The notes below the pieces were generated by a model. The model did not search any database, was not told the DNA's origin, and saw only the letters and a program-made list of their open reading frames with translations. From the NCBI GenBank assembly GCA_039820425.1, contig JBCBQD010000066.1, positions 1 through 23,269 on the forward strand: a DNA stretch of 23,269 nucleotides. Direction: 5' to 3'. A program made the position numbers and the translations under genes. This document shows, piece after piece, positions 15,772-20,820 of this stretch. This DNA is from SIO4C1 sp039820425 (GTDB lineage Bacteria; Cyanobacteriota; Cyanobacteriia; Phormidesmidales; Phormidesmidaceae). The number at the start of each line of letters is the position of its first letter. The first letter of the stretch is position 1.

Positions 15772-16133
15772 TGACTCAAGCTATATTTAACAGCACTGAT
15801 AATTTGATCTTTGGTCACGGGCTTGGTCACGTAGACATTAATGCCCTGTTTCATCGCCCATAGGCGATCGATATCCTGATTTTTAGAGGTACATGCAACC
15901 ACAGGAAGCTTTTTGGTTTCTGGATAGTCTTTGAGGCTACGGCAAAGCTCTAAGCCGCTCATCCCTGGCATAACCAAATCAGTGACGACGGCATCGGGCT
16001 TTTGCTCCAAGGCTTTTTTGAGGGCTTCTTGGGCATCGGTTGCCATGATGACGGTGTAGCCGCTCTGTCTCAAGTACTCACTGATCAGCTCCAACTCAGC
16101 GATAGAATCATCCACAACTAGAACTTTACTCAT
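15768..16133 (-). CDS. cheY: CheY-type single-domain response regulator
   Basis: The 121-residue protein is a stand-alone receiver. The acidic pair Asp8-Asp9 (VLVVDDS), phospho-acceptor Asp52 (VVTDLVMPGMSG), the switch Thr (VVACTSK) and the conserved Lys (VTKPV) are all present, so it should be phosphorylated by CheA. There is no output domain. It corresponds to PixH/HmpB in homologous cyanobacterial clusters, where the protein helps control pilus-based motility. AAGGA lies about 8 nt before the ATG. The stop overlaps the start of cheW by 4 nt. The 94-bp gap after the PatA-type gene contains TATAAA at a plausible distance, so an internal promoter is possible. Confidence 0.95.
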   Translation of the reverse strand: MSKVLVVDDSIAELELISEYLRQSGYTVIMATDAQEALKKALEQKPDAVVTDLVMPGMSGLELCRSLKDYPETKKLPVVACTSKNQDIDRLWAMKQGINVYVTKPVTKDQIISAVKYSLSQ

Positions 16134-16227
16134 GCCGAGTTTCCTTACTTGCTTACAAAAAACAACACTTTATACAAAAAATAATGCGAGTCATCTCTAG
16201 GCCTGCGGTTTACCCTGGGGTAAGGGC

Positions 16228-17568
16228 TCACATGGTCGGATAGGGGGCTTGCCAACGGTTGTACCAGGTTTTGGGGGTGGCTTTGGGTTTGACCCTGAGA
16301 TGTTTGGCAATGACAGCCAGTAAATCGGACTTAGTAAAGGGTTTTGTAATGTAGTCTGATGCCCCTGCTGATTTTGCCTTTGACTTATTTAAAACACCGC
16401 GATTCCCGGTGATGATGACAATGGGTATGTTTTGGGTGGAGGGATGATTTTTTACCATCCGACATAGCTCATAACCGTTTACCTTTGGCATACCAATGTC
16501 TAAGAAAATAATATCTGGGTTGATCTTCCTAATCTGAAAAACTGCCTTGGTTGGCTCAGAAAATTTAAAGATCAAGATATTATCTTCATCTAAAAAATGT
16601 TCAATCTGGTTTAAGGTGCTGGGGCTATCATCGATACAAGCAATAGAGTAGCTATTTTGACATCGGTCTGCAACATGAGTGGATAGAGGCTTTAAATTGA
16701 GTGCCCCTTGGGTTTGAGTTTTTTGCTGGGGCGATTGGGTGGCTACAGGCGACGATGTTGGCCAGAATCTGGGGAGCTGATCAAACGGCGAGGCGGGGCT
16801 TTTAAGGTGAATAGACCCGTTTAAAATATGAGGATATAAAAACCTCGCCAGTTCTAGCTCGCTACACTTTAGAAAAGTAGCAAGCTGCCAAAAGCTATAC
16901 CCCTTTTCTAAGGCTGGAGCAAGCTTAGTCTTAAGATTTGATTGGGCAGTTGTGTGGGCATCTATGTTAGCGTTGCAAAAGGTCGATCGATCGATTAGAT
17001 AGGGGCACTGATGAATGGACGAAACTTTTGGGCTGAAAGGTTTCCAGGCGCTTAGCCTACGTTGCCCGACCTCAATTTGGGAAGAAAGGTTGGGCTGATA
17101 GAGGCCTTGAAAGGTAGGTGCTTGATGGTGGATCATATGATAAGTACCGACACTAACGCAGAGTAGGTGTTCAAGGGCCTCGTTGAATAATAAATGGGCT
17201 AATTTCGTGGCTTGAGAGGGAGACAGGTGATGCTCAAAAATCAGCCAGATCAACATTGGATAGTCGAGATAATAGGGAAACTGAACCCCATCTAAGCTTT
17301 GAGAAAGTTTTTCTTGAACACTGCTTTCAAAGGCTGCGATCGCATTCCCGAAATTTAGTCGATAAATGTGCTGCTTTAGCCGATCAAGGACAATTTTTGG
17401 ATGCCCTTTGATGGCATAAGAGACGTAAAATAATCGACGATTTTCCAGATATATTTTCCAACAGACCGATCCGCTTGTGATTTCTAAAAGTCCACTCCCA
17501 TACTCTTCTGTTACTGTATTAAGTAATTTGGCAGGATAGATTTTTTGGACATATTGATCGTTGAACAT
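16228..17568 (-). CDS. PatA-type response regulator
   Basis: The product is 446 residues. The N-terminal region (SGLLEITSGSVCWKIYLENRR, LFYVSYAIKGHP) matches the PatA/DUF4388 N-terminal domain. A middle helical part and a Ser/Pro/Gln-rich linker follow. A C-terminal receiver has IACIDDSPST, phospho-acceptor Asp357 in IIFLDIGMPKVNGY, IVIITGN and YITKPFTK. This layout is that of PixG, PilG-like and HmpA proteins, which open cyanobacterial chemosensory operons and are thought to link CheA signalling to type IV pili. The ATG at 17566-17568 is my choice; the frame could begin nine codons earlier at a TTG (17595). A TATAAG box lies about 45 bp upstream, with no good -35 box. Confidence 0.88.
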   Translation of the reverse strand: MFNDQYVQKIYPAKLLNTVTEEYGSGLLEITSGSVCWKIYLENRRLFYVSYAIKGHPKIVLDRLKQHIYRLNFGNAIAAFESSVQEKLSQSLDGVQFPYYLDYPMLIWLIFEHHLSPSQATKLAHLLFNEALEHLLCVSVGTYHMIHHQAPTFQGLYQPNLSSQIEVGQRRLSAWKPFSPKVSSIHQCPYLIDRSTFCNANIDAHTTAQSNLKTKLAPALEKGYSFWQLATFLKCSELELARFLYPHILNGSIHLKSPASPFDQLPRFWPTSSPVATQSPQQKTQTQGALNLKPLSTHVADRCQNSYSIACIDDSPSTLNQIEHFLDEDNILIFKFSEPTKAVFQIRKINPDIIFLDIGMPKVNGYELCRMVKNHPSTQNIPIVIITGNRGVLNKSKAKSAGASDYITKPFTKSDLLAVIAKHLRVKPKATPKTWYNRWQAPYPTM

Positions 17569-17595
17569 CAACCTATTTGATAGTGCAAATTCCAA

Positions 17596-18057
17596 CCGAA
17601 GTTAGCAGCTTATAGGAAGCGTTTAACGATAACTAACTGTACGCTCGGCCCTCTAGCCAGCCACTGTTTTGACCTTTAACTTCAGCATCTAACACTCGCT
17701 GATTTAGCAGTCACTGCTTAAATCAGCGACAGCAGGTCATGTTGCCCGTTTCAATCTTCAACGCGGATATGGCCTATCGGGAGCACACCCAGGGAAACAT
17801 TACAAAACCGCCCAATGCCTGCGTAAACGGACAGGGCAATGCCTGGCAGAGACTGTCAAAATTGACAGCCTGGTGGGGTTTTCCCGATTCTATGAAATAT
17901 TCGCTGGCACGGCCAACTTTATTAGGGGGTGGCATGGTTAAGGCGTTGATTGTACTCAACTTCTTATTACAGGCTCTGGAAACGGTATCAGTGAAACTAG
18001 ATCCTTTGCATATCAGGGGTTATTGATATAAGTCAATGCAAGGCCAAGGTTTTGATT
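17596..18057. other. Gap upstream of the chemotaxis operon, no supported gene
   Basis: Together with the repeat arrays that follow, this forms an almost 900-bp stretch without a gene I trust. It probably holds the promoter of the PatA-type operon (TATAAG read leftward near 17613) and contains one strong hairpin, listed separately. A 95-codon frame at 17739-18026 shows no recognisable domain and I do not call it. Confidence 0.5.
17698..17727. promoter_or_regulatory. Inverted repeat upstream of chemotaxis operon
   Basis: GCTGATTTAGCAG pairs with CTGCTTAAATCAGC around a 3-nt loop, with one bulged base. It lies 130 bp before the PatA-type start codon. No T-run follows on either strand, so it is more likely an operator, a leader hairpin or a dispersed repeat than a terminator. 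Confidence 0.45.
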
Positions 18058-18113
18058 GAGTAGAGGGTAATGGGTAGTGAGTAGAGAGTAGAGGGTAGAG
18101 GGTAATGGGTAGT
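18058..18113. repeat. Heptad tandem array (STRR), eight units
   Basis: The segment divides exactly into eight 7-mers: GAGTAGA, GGGTAAT, GGGTAGT, GAGTAGA, GAGTAGA, GGGTAGA, GGGTAAT, GGGTAGT. A degenerate ninth, GAGAATG, follows. The consensus is GRGTARW. Heptad STRR arrays of this kind are known in cyanobacterial genomes. Confidence 0.9.
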
Positions 18114-18186
18114 GAGAATGTAAGGGTGTCGCGGCGTGCGCCCAGTGCAAGATATTCGCAATTCGTCAATTTACCCATCACTTATC

Positions 18187-18270
18187 CCAAAACTGAGCAT
18201 CCAAAACTGGGCATCCAAAACTGGGCATCCAAAACTGGGCATCCAAAACTGAGCATCCAAAACTGAGCAT
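18187..18270. repeat. Six-copy 14-bp direct repeat
   Basis: Six head-to-tail copies of CCAAAACTGRGCAT run without interruption. The only variation is A or G at position 10: copies 1, 5 and 6 have A, and copies 2-4 have G. The period is twice seven, in keeping with an STRR origin. The array lies about 210 bp upstream of cpcL. Confidence 0.93.
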
Positions 18271-18272
18271 CA

Positions 18273-18299
18273 ATGTTGCGGTAGGTGTTGCAACGTCAC
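18273..18299. repeat. Degenerate copy of the palindrome found between the cheW genes
   Basis: ATGTTGC, then AGGTGT and GCAAC-x-TCAC match the same blocks, in the same order and spacing, as the perfect palindrome at 8879-8908. About three quarters of the 27-30 positions agree by eye. Pairing is reduced (ATGTTGC with GCAACGT), so it is either a decayed copy or a divergent relative. Confidence 0.5.
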
Positions 18300-18432
18300 A
18301 AATGGTTAAGGAATTGTTTAGATAGGTTCCCTAGCTCGATAGAGTCTAGAAATGAGTGCTGAGCAAATATACTCAGCTATTGAGAAAGCGCTATATCATT
18401 CGAGGCGTTCGATCAATGCCGTTGCTTGTACG

Positions 18433-18448
18433 ACAGGGCTGTCCCTGT
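18433..18448. promoter_or_regulatory. cpcL: Short inverted repeat in cpcL leader
   Basis: ACAGGG and CCCTGT flank CTGT, 34 bp before the cpcL start codon. It could be an operator or a leader hairpin. A TATACT sequence lies further upstream, near 18369, without a clear -35 partner. Confidence 0.3.
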
Positions 18449-18481
18449 TTAAACGCTAGCTATATAAAGGGGTTCAATACA

Positions 18482-19231
18482 GTGGTTTTACCGTTAATTG
18501 ACTATCCAGTTGCCAGCCGTAATCACCGAGTTTCTGGTTTTGATGTGGCGGGGGATGAGCAACCCAGGCTGTTTACCAATAATCAGATTGCTGACCTACA
18601 AGATATCGACGGTGTGATCGCGGGCGCATATCGGCAGATCTTTAATGAGCAGCAGATGCTCAAGAGCAATCGAGCTACGTTTTTAGAATCTCAGCTGCGA
18701 TCGCACCAGATCACGGTTCGAGAGTTCATTCGGGGTCTATTGCTATCGGACAGTTTCAAACGCCGTAACTATGAGTGCAATAATAACTATCGCTTTGTAC
18801 AAATGTGCATCCAGCGGGTACTCGGCCGCGATGTCTACGACCAGAGAGAACAGTTGGCCTGGTCAGCGGTGCTGATGACCCAGGGGATCGCAGGCTTTGT
18901 GGACGCCCTGCTCGATAGTGAAGAATATCAGCAAACTTTTGGGGAGGATGTCGTGCCCTACCAGCGGCGACGCATCTTGCCTCAGCATGATCGGGGTGAA
19001 GTCAGCTTTGCCCATATGGCTCGCTATGACGATAATCATCTGGCCCAACTCAAAGCCCTAGGCAATGATTTTTCGTCAACACGCGCTGTGTCTGGTTTGG
19101 TCGGGGGCAGTGAGCTACCGCCCGAAGGGGTCCGTAAGTTGGGGGCGTTGTTTACGTATGCAATGGCGGGTGTCTTGAGCTTGACGCTGCTGGCGGTCAT
19201 TCTGTCCTGGTTTGGCTGGGTTTCGATTTAG
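18482..19231 (+). CDS. cpcL: CpcL-type phycobilisome rod linker with membrane anchor
   Basis: The protein is 249 residues from a GTG start. VLPLIDYPVASRNHRVSGF matches the CpcG family N-terminus (x-L-P-L-L-E-Y). The phycobilisome linker domain follows, with AYRQIFNEQQMLKSNR, ESQLRSHQITVREFIRGL, NNNYRFVQMCIQRVLGRDVY and GFVDALLDSEEYQQTFGED, ending VPYQRRR. The last ~30 residues (LGALFTYAMAGVLSLTLLAV, then ILSWFGW) form a membrane segment. That marks the CpcL (CpcG2) subtype, which attaches phycocyanin rods directly to thylakoid membranes and mainly serves photosystem I, rather than the core-binding CpcG1. The frame is open upstream to an ATG at 18356, but the GTG is preceded by AAGGGG at 9 nt and begins exactly where the family begins. 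The gene is monocistronic, outside any cpc operon. Confidence 0.92.
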   Translation: MVLPLIDYPVASRNHRVSGFDVAGDEQPRLFTNNQIADLQDIDGVIAGAYRQIFNEQQMLKSNRATFLESQLRSHQITVREFIRGLLLSDSFKRRNYECNNNYRFVQMCIQRVLGRDVYDQREQLAWSAVLMTQGIAGFVDALLDSEEYQQTFGEDVVPYQRRRILPQHDRGEVSFAHMARYDDNHLAQLKALGNDFSSTRAVSGLVGGSELPPEGVRKLGALFTYAMAGVLSLTLLAVILSWFGWVSI

Positions 19232-19266
19232 GACGGTTAGGGTCTAATCCATAGATCTCAATTAGT

Positions 19267-19373
19267 AGGCAGAAATCCTGCCTGCCCCCCCTTAATCCTC
19301 CTTAAAACCCTACGGGCATGCGCCTGGGCATAAGGCAAAGGGGGAAACCTTTTTTTACAGGCAGAAACCCTGG
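19267..19373. repeat. Imperfect inverted repeat flanked by direct repeats
   Basis: AGGCAGAAATCCTG (19267-19280) and AGGCAGAAACCCTG (19359-19372) are direct repeats with one difference. Between them CCCCCTT (19287-19293) faces AAGGGGG (19338-19344). The CCCCCTTAATCC-type sequence resembles dispersed repeats common in cyanobacterial gaps. The arrangement could be a small palindromic element after cpcL. Confidence 0.4.
19337..19356 (+). terminator. cpcL: Possible terminator after cpcL
   Basis: AAAGG (19337-19341) pairs with CCTTT (19348-19352) around a 6-nt loop, and the T-run extends to 19356. The stem is short and lies 106 bp after the stop codon, so confidence is moderate. Confidence 0.4.
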
Positions 19374-19449
19374 CATACGACTGTAGGTTGCAAAGGGATG
19401 GATTAGGATAGCTATGTGACGGCTATAGAAAGTACTCAGCTAGCTGCCG

Positions 19450-20820
19450 ATGTCCACCCCCTCGGATGATTACTATGAACGGCTGCAGGTCTCTAAACGG
19501 GCCAGCCGAGCTGATATTAAAGCGGCCTTTCGTCGGCTGGCCCGGCGATATCATCCTGATCTCAATCCAAATAATCCAGAGGCGTTGGATCAGTTTCGGG
19601 CCATCCGTGAGGCCTATGACGTTTTAACTGATGCGGTTCAGCGTCAGCGCTATGACAGCGGTCACTTGACTGAAGATTGGCAAGATCCGCTCAATGCCCC
19701 CCAAACCCCTCAAGATTTTTATATTCGGGGCATCAATCAGGCCCTATCTCGCAGCTACCAAGCGGCTTTAGACGATTATACCGAGGCGATTCAGCGGCAG
19801 CCTGATTTTTTGGAGGCCTACCTGCGGCGGGCCCAGGTTCGCTATGTGTTGGGCGACGACGCTGGGGTGCTGGTCGACTGTCAACAGGTGCTCAGGCTTG
19901 AGCGCCAAAACGCTCAAGCGTATTACTACTTGGGGTTGGGGCGCTATCGACTGGGGTATACCCAAAGTGCGATCGCGGCCTTTACCGATGCGATCGCACT
20001 AGAGCGTGATGAACCGCAGTTTTACTATCAGCGAGGCATCGCCCATGAAGACATTCAAGAAAACGATGCAGCCATTGCTGATTTTCACACCGCCGTTCGT
20101 TACTTTGAAGATCAGGGAGATTTAATCGGTCTGCGTCGGGTGCAGACCCACCTCAGCAAGATCAAGTCAGGCAGCCAGTTTAAGCGGGGAACTTTCAAAT
20201 TAGGCAAATTCCAGCGAGGTCAGGGCGAGCCCAGTCAAGGCCACCCTCTCAAAGCCCCCCGACCAGGGCGCTTTTTGCAACTTTTCTTGGCTATTCTGAC
20301 CAACCCTGCCGGTGAAATGCTGCCTCTCTATGATCGACTGCTGCCGCGTCAGGCCACGCAGGTGGGTTGTCTATTCGCCATGGTCGCGAATCTTTGTTTT
20401 ACCCTGAGCGGCTATCAGTTGTCCAGCGGCGTCACCCAGGCTGAAAGGGTAGCAACGTCGAGGATTTTGCTAAATCTTTGGGTCACGGGCGGCACGGTCT
20501 TTTTGGGCTTAGCGGTCATTCTGGCCTTTAGTCGCAGTTGGTTTCGACGGCGGGGGCGCTGGGCGGGCGATATTTTCATTGCCGGGGCGACCGTCCTACC
20601 CCTGGGTATTTTTGCCTTGCTGGTGCCCGTCGCCCTGATTGTGTCACCCTGGCTGGGCGGGTTAGTGGGGCTATTTGCCATGATGCTCACCTTGCTGACG
20701 CTCTACAGTGGCTGTACCCAGATTCATCATCAAACGGAGCAAACAGCCACCTGGGTTGCCCCCAGTTTGTTGTTTATTGGCCTCAGCGTGGCGTATTTGA
20801 TGTGGCAGGCGATTAGCTAG
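19450..20820 (+). CDS. J-domain and TPR protein with C-terminal membrane segments
   Basis: This 456-residue protein opens with a J domain (about 7-70: DYYERLQVSKRASRADIKAA, then the HPD triad at 35-37 in RRYHPDLNP). The triad should stimulate an Hsp70 (DnaK) partner. Three or four TPR units follow (about 85-215: INQALSRSYQAALDDYTEAI, AYYYLGLGRYRLGYTQSAIA, FYYQRGIAHEDIQENDAAIA), a common protein-binding scaffold. The C-terminal third has about four to five hydrophobic segments (including VGCLFAMVANLCFTLSGY, GGTVFLGLAVILAF and APSLLFIGLSVAYLMW), so the J and TPR parts probably face the cytoplasm from a membrane. It lacks the Gly/Phe and zinc-finger regions of DnaJ itself. The ATG has no clear Shine-Dalgarno sequence. 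Its 3' end overlaps the convergent glycosidase gene by 8 nt. Confidence 0.9.
   Translation: MSTPSDDYYERLQVSKRASRADIKAAFRRLARRYHPDLNPNNPEALDQFRAIREAYDVLTDAVQRQRYDSGHLTEDWQDPLNAPQTPQDFYIRGINQALSRSYQAALDDYTEAIQRQPDFLEAYLRRAQVRYVLGDDAGVLVDCQQVLRLERQNAQAYYYLGLGRYRLGYTQSAIAAFTDAIALERDEPQFYYQRGIAHEDIQENDAAIADFHTAVRYFEDQGDLIGLRRVQTHLSKIKSGSQFKRGTFKLGKFQRGQGEPSQGHPLKAPRPGRFLQLFLAILTNPAGEMLPLYDRLLPRQATQVGCLFAMVANLCFTLSGYQLSSGVTQAERVATSRILLNLWVTGGTVFLGLAVILAFSRSWFRRRGRWAGDIFIAGATVLPLGIFALLVPVALIVSPWLGGLVGLFAMMLTLLTLYSGCTQIHHQTEQTATWVAPSLLFIGLSVAYLMWQAIS

Noticed and set aside
9627..17568. Assignment of the operon as a Pix-type phototaxis cluster
   Set aside because: The receptor has no GAF/phytochrome domain and instead shows a Cache-like external region.
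17748..17760. GTTTCAATCTTCA, similar to the start of some cyanobacterial CRISPR repeats
   Set aside because: Only one copy in the window and no regularly spaced repeats around it.
17739..18026. 95-codon frame upstream of the chemotaxis operon
   Set aside because: No recognisable domain, and composition typical of a chance frame; it overlaps the region expected to hold the operon promoter.
18187..18270. Regular 14-bp array considered as a CRISPR or iteron origin
   Set aside because: Units are head to tail with no spacers, and there are no cas, replication or partition genes nearby; a tandem STRR-type array explains it better.
18356..18481. In-frame 42-residue N-terminal extension of cpcL
   Set aside because: Rod linkers of this family begin at the L-P-L motif; the GTG at 18482 has AAGGGG at 9 nt, whereas the ATG at 18356 has no ribosome-binding site.
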